A stretch of 64,000 nt of DNA from Paraburkholderia ginsengiterrae (GTDB lineage Bacteria > Pseudomonadota > Gammaproteobacteria > Burkholderiales > Burkholderiaceae), in assembly GCF_001645125.1 (NCBI RefSeq), contig NZ_LXKA01000393.1, positions 124,001-188,000 on the forward strand. Reading direction: 5' to 3'. Below the pieces are notes generated by a model that was not told the origin of the DNA, made no database searches, and was given only the letters and a program-made list of their open reading frames with translations. Every line of letters begins with the position of its first letter. Position 1 is the first letter of the stretch. Below are positions 46,944 through 55,277 of the stretch, one piece after another. The position numbers were made by a program, and so were the translations under genes.

Positions 46944-47995
46944 CTGCGGCGGCGCAACAGCATCCACAGAAACACTGGCACGCCGATGATCGAGGTGATC
47001 ACGCCAACCGGCAACTGGCCCGGCGCGATCACGGTGCGCGCGATCAGGTCCGCGCCCATCACCGCGACGCCACCGCCGAGCGCGGCGCCCGGCAGCAGCA
47101 TGCGCTGATCGTTGCCGAACGCGAGCCGCAGCATATGCGGCACGACCAGCCCGACAAAGCCGATGGTGCCCGCCGTCGTCACCGCCGCGGCCGCCGCCAG
47201 CGAGGCCGCCAGATACACCCGCAAGCGCAGCGGCATCACCGCGACGCCCAACGCCTGCGCGGCCGCGTCGCCACGCAGCAGCACATTCAGACGCGGCGCG
47301 GCGGGCACGATCGCCACCAGCACGATGACGAGCGTGGCGAGCGCCACCCATGGCATCGCGCCGCCGTTGAGGTCACCGGTCAGCCAGAACAGCATGCCGC
47401 GCAGACGATTGTCAGGCGCGAGGTTGAGCAGCAAGGTAATCAATGCCCCCCAACCCGCGGCGATCACCGCGCCGGTCAGCAGCAAACGGGGCGACGTGTC
47501 CTGCGGTTCGCCGCGCCACAACTCCCGGCGCGCGAGGCCGAGCACCAGCAGGATCGAAACGAATGCGCCGGCAAACGCGCTGGCGTCGACGATCCACCAT
47601 GCGCAGCCGGCGATCATCGCGACGAGCGCGAAGGTCGCCGCCCCGCCTGATACGCCCAAAACATAGGGCTCGGCTAACGGATTGCGCAACAGCACTTGCA
47701 GCAGCGCGCCCGCCAACGCGAGCAATGCGCCGCATGCGAAACCGGCCAACGCACGCGGCAAACGCAGCGTGCGGACGATCTCGCCGGCCAGATCGGCGGA
47801 GCCGACAGGCGAACCATGCGACGGCATCAGCGCGGCCAGCACATGCATGGGTGCGAGCGCAACGCTGCCGAGCGCGAGCGATGCCATCAGCACCGCCAGC
47901 GCAATCACAGCGAGCGCGCACCAGATCGCGGCCGCACGCTTCGCGCTCATCACGCGCAGCGTTGCGGCAGGCATCGGACCCGAATGGCGATTCAT
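46940..47995 (-). CDS. btuC: Cobalamin ABC transporter permease BtuC-like
   Basis: A 351-residue FecCD-family permease with about ten membrane helices, LRLPRALAGFACGALLALAG (coupling region), GALLQVLLRNPLAEPYVLGVSGGA and GTIGFVGLVVPHMLRL. It should form the inner-membrane channel for cobalamin delivered by BtuF. It lies 27 bases after btuB. Confidence 0.92.
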   Translation of the reverse strand: MNRHSGPMPAATLRVMSAKRAAAIWCALAVIALAVLMASLALGSVALAPMHVLAALMPSHGSPVGSADLAGEIVRTLRLPRALAGFACGALLALAGALLQVLLRNPLAEPYVLGVSGGAATFALVAMIAGCAWWIVDASAFAGAFVSILLVLGLARRELWRGEPQDTSPRLLLTGAVIAAGWGALITLLLNLAPDNRLRGMLFWLTGDLNGGAMPWVALATLVIVLVAIVPAAPRLNVLLRGDAAAQALGVAVMPLRLRVYLAASLAAAAAVTTAGTIGFVGLVVPHMLRLAFGNDQRMLLPGAALGGGVAVMGADLIARTVIAPGQLPVGVITSIIGVPVFLWMLLRRRR

Positions 47996-48022
47996 CCGTG
48001 CGCTCTCAACGCAGCGTATCCG

Positions 48023-49915
48023 TCACTGCTGCTGCCAGCCGAGCGTGAGATACGCACCGCGCCGCGGCGAGTTATACGAGTAGGCCGTTTCATAGTCCTT
48101 GTTCAACAGATTCTGGATTTGCGCCGCCACGTACCATGCCTTCGTGAAGTTGTAGCGCGCCGACAGATTCACGACGCCGTAGCCGCCCAGCTTGCCGCTG
48201 CTATCGTTACTCGGGCCGCTCACGATCCACTCGCCGCCCACGCGCCACCCCGCGATACTACGATTCACCGTCAGCGAGCCGAAGCGCCGCGCACGCCGCA
48301 CGAGGTCGACATCGTTGTCGAGGTCGACGGGGTTTTGCAGCGTGACGGACGCACGCACGTCCGTCTTGCCGACATGGCCGCTCCACGATCCTTCGAGCCC
48401 CTGCACTTTCGCACGGCCCACGTTCTCAGCCAGGTAGATGCCGGGCGACACCTGCGGATAGTCGATCAGATCCGAATAGCGCGTCTGGAATGCGGTGACA
48501 CGCATCACGCCGAGCGCAGTCGATGCGTACTGCAGCGCCGCTTCAATCGAGTGGCTGCGCTCCGGCTGGATCGATGGATTGCCGCTGATTGGATAGTACA
48601 GATCGTCGAAGCTCGGTGCGCGAAACGAATCCGAATAGCTTGCGGTCACCTTCCAATTCCCGGTGATATCGAAACCGTAGCCGAGATAGTAACTGTTTGC
48701 TCCGCCAAAATCGGAATACTGGTCGCGCCGCACGTTGGCCTGAATCTGGTTGCGCCCAAAGCGCCCCGTATAGCCGATAAAGCCCGAATCCACATGCCGG
48801 TCCGGCGCCGCGAACGTATCCGAGTCGAGGCTCTGATCGAGATGCTCGTAGCCTGCCTGCAGCTTCTGCTGCGCGGCCAGCGCGAAATCGTTCTGCCACG
48901 TGTACTGGCGATTGTCGGTGTCGAAGCGGCCGTTATACACGCCGTTGGTATTCGACACGCTGCGGTCATCGCCCTCGGCGACGACGAAGTGGGTCGTCCA
49001 CCAGTCGGTCAGCTTGCCGTTCGCGAACGCGGAGACCTGTCGCACTTTGCTGTACAGATTGTTCAAATCGGTCGGCGCGCCATAGGCGTTGTCGTAGCTG
49101 TCGTTGCCGTTCGACTGGAAATAGCTGACGCCGGCGTCCCACTTGTCGTTGAACTTGTGGCGCAACGAGGCCGTGATGCTCTCGTTCAGATAGCCGTTTG
49201 CATTCGGATTGGCGTTGGGCGCCTCGAGGGGATTGAGCGACGAGAAGCCGTCGTCCTTCGAACGCGCGAGCGAAATGCTGAAGGTCGTGTTGCCGTCTTT
49301 ATCCAGTGCACCGTTCACGCCCGCCTGCTGCGTCTGCGTGTGATAGCTGCCGTAGCCCACCGAAAAATTGAAACGCGGCGGATGGTCGCCGCCGTCTTTC
49401 GTGAACACCTGCACCACGCCACCGATCGCACCCGACCCGTATAACGCGGACACGTTGCCGTTCACCACCTCGACGTGATCGATCTGGTCGAGCGGAATCT
49501 GCGCGAGTTGCGACGAACCCAGGCTCACCGAATCGACGCGCACGCCGTCGATCAGCACCAGCGATTGCGTCGACGACGCCCCCCGCAAGAACAGGCTCGT
49601 GGTTGAACCCGGGCCACCGGTGCGCGAAATCTGCGCGCCTGGCGCGAGTTGCAGCAGGCCGGGCAAGTCGGTCGCGGTGGTGTCGGCGATATCCTGCTGA
49701 TCGAACAGCGAAGTCTGCGGGATCGTATCGGCAAGTGCTTGCGGCCCGCGATCCGCGGTAACGACAACGGGCGACAATACCGTGGGCGATGGACTCGCGG
49801 TCGAGGCGTTCGCCGCCGGCGTAGATGGCGATGAAGACGAAGCGGCCTGCGCATGCGCGACGCTCGGCAGGCTCGCGAAGGCGAGTAACGCCGCGCGAGC
49901 GATAGGGGACAACAT
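48023..49915 (-). CDS. btuB: TonB-dependent cobalamin receptor BtuB-like
   Basis: A 630-residue outer-membrane receptor. Signal peptide MLSPIARAALLAFASLPSVA with a Ser/Thr/Pro-rich mature start, a TonB box-like PTVLSPVVVTAD, plug domain (TDLPGLLQLAPGAQISRTGG, LFLRGASSTQSLVLIDGVRV, VEVVNGNVSALYGSGAIGG) and a 22-strand barrel ending YNSPRRGAYLTLGWQQQ. It takes vitamin B12 into the periplasm. ATG 49915 follows AGGAATCTC; the upstream in-frame part overlaps the riboswitch leader and is not coding. Confidence 0.93.
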   Translation of the reverse strand: MLSPIARAALLAFASLPSVAHAQAASSSSPSTPAANASTASPSPTVLSPVVVTADRGPQALADTIPQTSLFDQQDIADTTATDLPGLLQLAPGAQISRTGGPGSTTSLFLRGASSTQSLVLIDGVRVDSVSLGSSQLAQIPLDQIDHVEVVNGNVSALYGSGAIGGVVQVFTKDGGDHPPRFNFSVGYGSYHTQTQQAGVNGALDKDGNTTFSISLARSKDDGFSSLNPLEAPNANPNANGYLNESITASLRHKFNDKWDAGVSYFQSNGNDSYDNAYGAPTDLNNLYSKVRQVSAFANGKLTDWWTTHFVVAEGDDRSVSNTNGVYNGRFDTDNRQYTWQNDFALAAQQKLQAGYEHLDQSLDSDTFAAPDRHVDSGFIGYTGRFGRNQIQANVRRDQYSDFGGANSYYLGYGFDITGNWKVTASYSDSFRAPSFDDLYYPISGNPSIQPERSHSIEAALQYASTALGVMRVTAFQTRYSDLIDYPQVSPGIYLAENVGRAKVQGLEGSWSGHVGKTDVRASVTLQNPVDLDNDVDLVRRARRFGSLTVNRSIAGWRVGGEWIVSGPSNDSSGKLGGYGVVNLSARYNFTKAWYVAAQIQNLLNKDYETAYSYNSPRRGAYLTLGWQQQ

Positions 49916-50016
49916 GGGATGAGATTCCTGTGGATAGCGTGCGCAGCCCGCTTCCCCGCAGGCCGATGCGTAACGAGGCGCCCGCGTATTTAACATTGTC
50001 GCGCGGGACAGTCCTC

Positions 50017-50213
50017 TCCCTCTGGCCGGTATCCGGGCTGGCGATGCATCGATCCCGCCTTCCCACGCGTAACGCGCAGTGGCACACTCGCGTGTTGAAC
50101 CTCGAACACACGATCAGGATCGACCTGCATGATGAATGCGGTCGCTTACCGTTGCGGGGGCAGCACAGGTTGGCGCGTTCAGGTGAACGGCGCGCCCTGC
50201 TTCCCGTTTAACT
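50017..50213 (-). promoter_or_regulatory. Cobalamin riboswitch controlling the btuB operon
   Basis: Reading the reverse strand, the leader shows in order an initial GGGAAGC element, the near-universal GCTGCCCCCGCAACGGTAAG, a variable stem, then CACTG and GTGGGAAGGCGGG, and the B12 box AGCCCGGATACCGGCC (50024-50039). This is the full conserved core of the adenosylcobalamin riboswitch. About 100 bases of expression platform (49916-50016) follow, including a CCCGCG/CGCGGG hairpin (49981-50007), before the btuB ribosome site. Bound cobalamin should switch off btuB-btuC-btuD-cobT-cobS-cobC. Ends are approximate. Confidence 0.95.
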
Positions 50214-50470
50214 GCGTGCGCCGTTGAAAAACGCACGCGAGCACCAGAGTGCGGCCAGTTTAGGAGCGGCCTCGGGGTCCGTCAAGAATGCCGGGGCCAT
50301 AGGCAATATGTTCTGTTGCACGCGGCTTATCGTCCGACGCATGAGTACTTTTTCATCAAAGGTTCGATAAAAGGCGGCATAAAGCGATGTTGTTACGTCT
50401 CGAAACGAGACAATTATCGGAACCTGCAGCAATCCGCGCTAAAATGCGATGTCTTTAGAGGACGCAGCAC

Positions 50471-50827
50471 ATGCTCACCGAACTCGAAACACTTTCACAG
50501 AATATCGGCAAGCTGATCGCGATCAGCCAGCGCCACAATGACGCGCGTCTCGCGCTCGAAGAGCAACTCGCCCAGGCGCGCGCCGAAGCCGAAGCCACGC
50601 GCACGGAACTTGCAATGCTGCGCGAGGAGCGTGATGCGCTGCAAGCGGAACGCGACGCACTGTCCGCGAAAATCGACGACGCACAGGTGCGCCTGAATGC
50701 GATTATCGAAAAGCTGCCGCGTGCCCGCGCGCACAGCGAGCCGGATAACCAGCTCGATCTGCTCGAACCGGCTCAGCACGAAGCCGAAGCCGAGAGCGAC
50801 GCGACCCGCCACGGAGAAAATGCATGA
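50471..50827 (+). CDS. ZapB-like coiled-coil protein upstream of zapA
   Basis: A 118-residue acidic protein that is a continuous coiled coil from about residue 3 to 80 (heptads of Leu/Ala with Glu, Arg, Gln), ending in a disordered acidic tail. It always precedes zapA in related genomes and resembles ZapB-type division proteins, but similarity is too low-complexity to name it. GAGGA precedes ATG 50471 and a TAAAAT at 50440-50445 may be the -10. It overlaps zapA by four bases (ATGA). Confidence 0.75.
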   Translation: MLTELETLSQNIGKLIAISQRHNDARLALEEQLAQARAEAEATRTELAMLREERDALQAERDALSAKIDDAQVRLNAIIEKLPRARAHSEPDNQLDLLEPAQHEAEAESDATRHGENA

Positions 50828-51138
50828 CCACCAAGCAGATCGAAGTATCGATTCTCGGCGTGCCCTATCGCCTCGCCTGCTCGCCTGAAACCGAAGGTGC
50901 GCTGCTCGAAGCGGTTGCACGTGTCGACGCCGAGATGTCGAAGATCCGCAACAACAGCAACGTGCGCGGCACGGATCGCATTGCCGTCATGGCTGCGCTG
51001 TCGCTGGCATCGGAACTGCTTAAGCTGCAAACGAGCGTGCGACACGGAGAAGCATTTCCCGCTGAGGAAATCCGGCGTACAATGCACCAAATGAACGAGC
51101 AACTGGGTACTGTGATTCAGCAGTACAGCATGCAGTAA
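50824..51138 (+). CDS. zapA: Cell division protein ZapA
   Basis: A 104-residue protein opening with KQIEVSILGVPYRLACSPET, the ZapA head domain, then a C-terminal coiled coil (VRHGEAFPAEEIRRTMHQMN). ZapA bundles FtsZ filaments in the Z ring, often with ZapB. Translation is coupled to the preceding coiled-coil gene. The 6S RNA gene follows, an arrangement conserved from Gammaproteobacteria. Confidence 0.95.
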   Translation: MTTKQIEVSILGVPYRLACSPETEGALLEAVARVDAEMSKIRNNSNVRGTDRIAVMAALSLASELLKLQTSVRHGEAFPAEEIRRTMHQMNEQLGTVIQQYSMQ

Positions 51139-51263
51139 AGTAGCCAGTAGCGGCATTGCAGTGTCTCAAGCAGCCGGTCCTGAGATCGGTTGCGGATTCA
51201 AACGGAATGTGTGAGCATTGGCTGGCAAACGTTTGAGTCCAATAGGTTTAGCATCATCGGTTT

Positions 51264-51446
51264 AGCTTCCCTGCCTGGTTCGCCAAGGTCATATATTCCT
51301 TGAACCAATGCCATGTGCACGGTTGCGGAAATTTGTAGCACGGGTGTGCGCGTCACTCTGTCTGATGTACCCGAAGTGTTGCTAACTGCGACCAATTCTG
51401 AACCCCCGGTTCAGGATGCCGGCCTAGCGGCTAAGGCGGGGACCTT
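51264..51446 (+). ncRNA. ssrS: 6S RNA
   Basis: Located directly after zapA, the conserved 6S position. The 5' end TTCCCTGCC can pair with GGCGGGGA at 51435-51442 to close the terminal stem. Conserved 6S elements include CCTTGAACCAATGCC (from about 51297) and TTCTGAACCCCCGGTTCAGG (from about 51396) before GCCGGCC. The RNA mimics an open promoter and sequesters sigma-70 RNA polymerase in stationary phase. Ends are estimated from pairing; a -35-like TTGAGT at about 51234 may belong to its promoter. Confidence 0.87.
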
Positions 51447-51452
51447 ATCTAG

Positions 51453-51485
51453 AACGGCATCGGACTTCGGTTCGGTGCCGTTTTT
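51453..51485 (+). terminator. Terminator of 6S RNA
   Basis: AACGGCA (51453-51459) pairs with TGCCGTT (51476-51482), with an inner CGGACTTCGGTTCG hairpin and five T (51481-51485). Confidence 0.82.
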
Positions 51486-51598
51486 CTTTGGGCGCTTGTT
51501 GAGCACCTGTTCAACGCCTGTTTGACGCATGTTGAGCGCCTCGATACGTTTCGATCCAACCATCCGCATCGTCAACCTCTTAACGTTCAATTCGATTC

Positions 51599-52057
51599 AT
51601 GCGCTACTGGCTAATGAAGTCCGAACCGGACGAAGCAAGCATCGACCATCTCGCTAACGCACCGCAACGCACGTTGCCGTGGACCGGCGTGCGCAACTAT
51701 CAGGCGCGCAATTTCATGCGCGACATGATGCAGGTCGGCGACGGCGTGCTGTTCTATCACTCGAGTTGTCCTGAGCCCGGCATCGCGGGAATCGCGGAGG
51801 TATCGTCCACCGCTTATCCCGACCCCACGCAGTTCGACAAAAAGAGTCCTTACTACGACGAGAAGTCGTCGCAAGAAACACCGCGTTGGCTGCTGGTCGA
51901 CGTGGTGTTCAAAAAGAAGATTCCGTTGATTCCGCTTGCCGCGCTGCGCGAGCACGACGAACTCAAGGACATGCGCGTGCTCGCCAAAGGCAACCGCCTG
52001 TCGATTACGCCGGTGACCGAAGCCGAATGGCGCTTCATCACCAAACGGCTCGCCTGA
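51599..52057 (+). CDS. EVE domain-containing protein
   Basis: A 152-residue single-domain protein of the EVE/PUA-like group: MRYWLMKSEPDEASIDHL, WTGVRNYQARNFMRDMMQVG, VLFYHSSCPEPGIAGIAEV and WLLVDVVFKKKIPLIPLAAL. EVE domains bind modified bases in DNA or RNA; the role of this housekeeping form in bacteria is not established. It follows the 6S RNA terminator and is monocistronic. Confidence 0.93.
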   Translation: MRYWLMKSEPDEASIDHLANAPQRTLPWTGVRNYQARNFMRDMMQVGDGVLFYHSSCPEPGIAGIAEVSSTAYPDPTQFDKKSPYYDEKSSQETPRWLLVDVVFKKKIPLIPLAALREHDELKDMRVLAKGNRLSITPVTEAEWRFITKRLA

Positions 52058-52264
52058 AAGCACGCGATTGATCGGCCCGCAAGAGAATGTCCATCGGGCG
52101 TGTGCCATACGTGGCAGCGCAAACGTTAAAGCAACGTTAAACCTGGGAACCAAGCCCGGGTTACAAGCGCCTAACGGACTCACAAAAGGGACGCGCAAAC
52201 GCCATGCCATTGCGCGGCGTTCACCCCAATCGTGCACAACCCTGTTCTAGCAAGGAGTCCAACA

Positions 52265-52993
52265 ATGACGAAAAACACCGCACGTGCACTCGCTCTCGCC
52301 CTCGCCTGCGTGGCACCGGCCGCGCTCGCGCTGACGCCGGCCATGGCCCGCGCACAAGCCGCCGCGCCGTATCAGCCCGCGGGCGTGTTGTCGCTGAACG
52401 CACAAGCCAGCGCGGAAGTGCCGCAAGACGTCGTCGATATCACGCTGTTCTACGAGCAGGAAGCGAGCGATCCGTCGGCGCTCACGTCAACGCTGAATCA
52501 GCGCGCCGATTCGGCGCTGCAAAAAGCCAAGGGCGTGAGCGGCGTGACCGCCCGCACGGGCTCGTTCTCGATCTTCCCGTCCACCGACCGTGACGGGCGC
52601 ATTTCCGCATGGCGCGGCCGCACGGAGATCGTGCTCGAATCGCACGATTTCGCGGCGGCGTCGAAGCTCGCGGGTCAAATGGCATCGATCATGCAAGTCG
52701 GCAATGTCCAGTTCTCGCTCTCGCCTGAGGCACAGCGCGCCGCCGAGCAGAAGCTCACCGGCGAAGCGATCAAATCGTTCCGCGAGCAGGCCGCTTCATC
52801 CGCGCAGGCGTTCGGCTACAACAGCTATTCGATTCGCGAGGTCAACGTCGGCCACAACGGCGTGATGCCCCGTCCGATGATGATGAGCGCCCGCGCCATG
52901 AGCGCCGACGCGAAGGCCTCGGCGCCCGTGCCGATTGAAGGCGGCACGTCGACCGTGACCGTCAACGTGTCGGGCTCGGTGCAGATGAAGTAA
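52265..52993 (+). CDS. SIMPL domain (DUF541) periplasmic protein
   Basis: A 242-residue exported protein with signal peptide (ARALALALACVAPAALALTP, cleavage near ARAQA) followed by one SIMPL/DUF541 domain (GVLSLNAQASAEVPQDVVDI, then AWRGRTEIVLES and later AQAFGYNSYSIREVNV). The family includes BP26 and forms oligomers of unsettled function, linked to oxidative stress in E. coli YggE. The AAGGAGT site before ATG 52265 supports the start. A perfect-palindrome terminator follows. Confidence 0.9.
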   Translation: MTKNTARALALALACVAPAALALTPAMARAQAAAPYQPAGVLSLNAQASAEVPQDVVDITLFYEQEASDPSALTSTLNQRADSALQKAKGVSGVTARTGSFSIFPSTDRDGRISAWRGRTEIVLESHDFAAASKLAGQMASIMQVGNVQFSLSPEAQRAAEQKLTGEAIKSFREQAASSAQAFGYNSYSIREVNVGHNGVMPRPMMMSARAMSADAKASAPVPIEGGTSTVTVNVSGSVQMK

Positions 52994-53024
52994 CACTGCG
53001 CGCGCGATGCGCGGCTCGCCAAAG

Positions 53025-53055
53025 AAAACGCCACGGCATGCCGTGGCGTTTTTTA
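53025..53055 (+). terminator. Terminator between SIMPL gene and lgt (bidirectional)
   Basis: AAAACGCCACGGCA (53025-53038) is exactly mirrored by TGCCGTGGCGTTTT (53039-53052), followed by more T. Confidence 0.92.
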
Positions 53056-53085
53056 TTGACCACTCGCTACGATAAAGCGTAGCGC

Positions 53086-53991
53086 TCAGCTCGCGTTGAC
53101 GGCCTGCGCCGGTTCGCGGCGCGCGCGGCGATACGACCACACGAGCATGGCGATACCGCCGAGGATCATTGGCAGCGACAGCCATTGCCCCATGGAAAGC
53201 CCCATGGCCAGCAGCCCGAGGAAATCGTCCGGCTCGCGCGCGAATTCGACCGTGAAGCGCGCGAGGCCATAGCCGATCAGGAACACCGCGGAAATCGCGC
53301 CCATCGGCTTCGGTTTGCGCGAGAAGAAGAACAGCACGAAAAAGAGCGCCACACCTTCCAGCGCAATTTCATACAGCTCGGACGGATGACGCGGCAGCAT
53401 GTGATATTGCGCGAACACTTCGTTCAGATGCCATTGCGCGGCCAGTTGCGGATGCGCGGAAAGCCATGCGGCGTCGTCGGGCGCGGCGCCTGGAAACAGC
53501 ATCGCCCAGGGCGCAGCCGGGTCCGTCACACGGCCCCACAACTCACCGTTGATAAAGTTGCCGAGACGGCCCGCCGCGAGCCCGGTCGGCACCATCGGCG
53601 CGACGAAGTCGGTGACCTGCAGCCACGAGCGCTTGCGCTGATACGCGAACAGCACCATGGCGAAGGTCACGCCAAGGAAGCCGCCGTGAAACGACATGCC
53701 GCCCTCCCACACCTTGAAGATGTCGAGCGGATGCGCGAAATAGAAGCTCGCTTTATAGAACAGCACGTAGCCGAGCCGGCCGCCGAGAATCGTGCCTAAC
53801 ACGCCGTAGAACAGCATGTCGTCGATATCTTTCGCGGTCCAGCCTTGCGCGGCGACGTACGGCAAGCGCAGACGCAGCCGGCCGACGACGATTGCCGCGA
53901 TGAACGCGACGAGGTACATCAGTCCATACCAGCGCACTGCGAGCGGCCCCAGATGAATGGCAACGGGGTCGAAATTCGGGTGAATGAGCAT
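53086..53991 (-). CDS. lgt: Phosphatidylglycerol-prolipoprotein diacylglyceryl transferase
   Basis: A 301-residue inner-membrane enzyme attaching diacylglycerol to the lipobox cysteine. Signature [15 protein letters not shown] (near residue 140), the essential HGG in MSFHGGFLG, and [12 protein letters not shown], with about seven membrane segments. It carries one odd insertion ([26 protein letters not shown]) between signature and PSELYE, common in Burkholderia. It is upstream of a LysR gene on the same strand. Confidence 0.96.
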   Translation of the reverse strand: MLIHPNFDPVAIHLGPLAVRWYGLMYLVAFIAAIVVGRLRLRLPYVAAQGWTAKDIDDMLFYGVLGTILGGRLGYVLFYKASFYFAHPLDIFKVWEGGMSFHGGFLGVTFAMVLFAYQRKRSWLQVTDFVAPMVPTGLAAGRLGNFINGELWGRVTDPAAPWAMLFPGAAPDDAAWLSAHPQLAAQWHLNEVFAQYHMLPRHPSELYEIALEGVALFFVLFFFSRKPKPMGAISAVFLIGYGLARFTVEFAREPDDFLGLLAMGLSMGQWLSLPMILGGIAMLVWSYRRARREPAQAVNAS

Positions 53992-54110
53992 CGTGTTGTT
54001 ATGGGCAGTTCAGGTTCAGAAGCGGGTTTTGCAGGCATGGGCGGCGGTCCCCGCACCATGCGGCGCATGCATTGGACGGTCCAGCCCGCCATGCGTTCGC
54101 TGCGGCGCCG

Positions 54111-55097
54111 CTAAACATGCGGCGCGGCGGCTGACTGGGCCTCGACGGTCGCGGCGTGCGCCCGCACGATCTCGATGAAACCGGCCAGCACCGGACTCAC
54201 CTCCGCCGTGCGCCAGACCAGGCCTGTCTCGATCGCGGGCACCGACTCGGCGAGCGGCCGGTACACCACGCCGGTGCGGCGCAGATTACGCAACGATTGC
54301 GGCACCAGTGCGACACCCATGCCGGCAGACACGAGGCTCACGATCGTCTGCATCTGGATCGCTTCCTGGCCGATCCGGGGCGCGAGGCCCGCTACGCCGT
54401 AGCAATCCATAATGATGTCATAAAAGCCTGGCGCCAGCCGTCTTGGGAAGATCACGAGCGGCGCGTCGGCCACGTCGCGCAGGCTGATCGGCGTGTCCAG
54501 CCACTCGGCGCGCGGGTCGGCATGAGCGGCGGCCGCGCCGGACACCCGCGCCGCCATCTCCGTCGACATGGCGATCACCAGCGGCTCGCGCGCGATCGGC
54601 AGCCACGACAGTTGCGTGGCGTGGCGCGACGGCAGCGGCGCGATCACGAGGCCCGCGTCGATGCGCCCGGCCATCAGTTCCTCCACCTGCACGTCGCTGG
54701 TGGCTTCGGTCAATTCGAGCCGCACGCGCGGGTGGCGCGCGCCGAAGTCGCGCAGCAACAGCGGCAGCAAGCCGTAATCCGCGGTGGAAACGAACGCCAG
54801 CGACAGCACGCCGGCTTCGCCGCGCGCCAGGCTCTGCGCGAGCGGCCGCAACGCCTCGGCGCTCGCCAGCAGGCGCTGCACTTCGGGCAGCAGATCGGCG
54901 CCCACCGGCGTCAGTTCGACCGAACGCTTGGTGCGCGCGAACAGTTCGACGCCGAGCGTCTCCTCGAGCGCCCGGATCGCCTGCGACAGGGGCGGCTGCG
55001 TCATGGACAGGCGCACGGCCGCCCGCCCGAAGTGCTTTTCTTCGGCGACGGTGACGAAATAGCGTAACTGGCGCAGGTCGGGAATGGCAGGCAGCAT
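54111..55097 (-). CDS. LysR-family regulator divergent from ilvD
   Basis: A 328-residue regulator with N-terminal helix-turn-helix (LRQLRYFVTVAEEKHFGRAA, RLSMTQPPLSQAIRALEETL, LFARTKRSVELTPVGADLL) and an effector domain similar to CatR/BenM-type regulators (FVSTADYGLLPLLLRDF). Its divergent position suggests control of ilvD or of itself. The co-inducer is unknown. Confidence 0.92.
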   Translation of the reverse strand: MLPAIPDLRQLRYFVTVAEEKHFGRAAVRLSMTQPPLSQAIRALEETLGVELFARTKRSVELTPVGADLLPEVQRLLASAEALRPLAQSLARGEAGVLSLAFVSTADYGLLPLLLRDFGARHPRVRLELTEATSDVQVEELMAGRIDAGLVIAPLPSRHATQLSWLPIAREPLVIAMSTEMAARVSGAAAAHADPRAEWLDTPISLRDVADAPLVIFPRRLAPGFYDIIMDCYGVAGLAPRIGQEAIQMQTIVSLVSAGMGVALVPQSLRNLRRTGVVYRPLAESVPAIETGLVWRTAEVSPVLAGFIEIVRAHAATVEAQSAAAPHV

Positions 55098-55277
55098 GAT
55101 TAATACATTTTACGACCTAATGAGCCACGAATAATATATTGGATGCGCGCCTGGCAAAACTGCATCCTTGTGCGACGCCCCGGCACTAAACTGAACTGAC
55201 GCGTCGGCACGGCCGGCGTCCGCACCGCCGCAGTCAGGATCAGGCACCGATCAAAACAAAACAGACTGGAGTTCCCC
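55098..55277. promoter_or_regulatory. LysR-ilvD divergent regulatory region
   Basis: Between the two starts is an AT-rich patch (55099-55140) holding ATTA (55099-55102) and TAAT (55118-55121) as a dyad, and the palindrome AATATATT (55133-55140). This is the sort of T-N11-A related site LysR proteins use. A good ilvD core promoter was not isolated by eye. Confidence 0.4.

Noticed and set aside
48023-49996. Upstream extension of BtuB to 49996
   Set aside because: The extra 27 codons lie in the riboswitch expression platform; the signal peptide begins at 49915.
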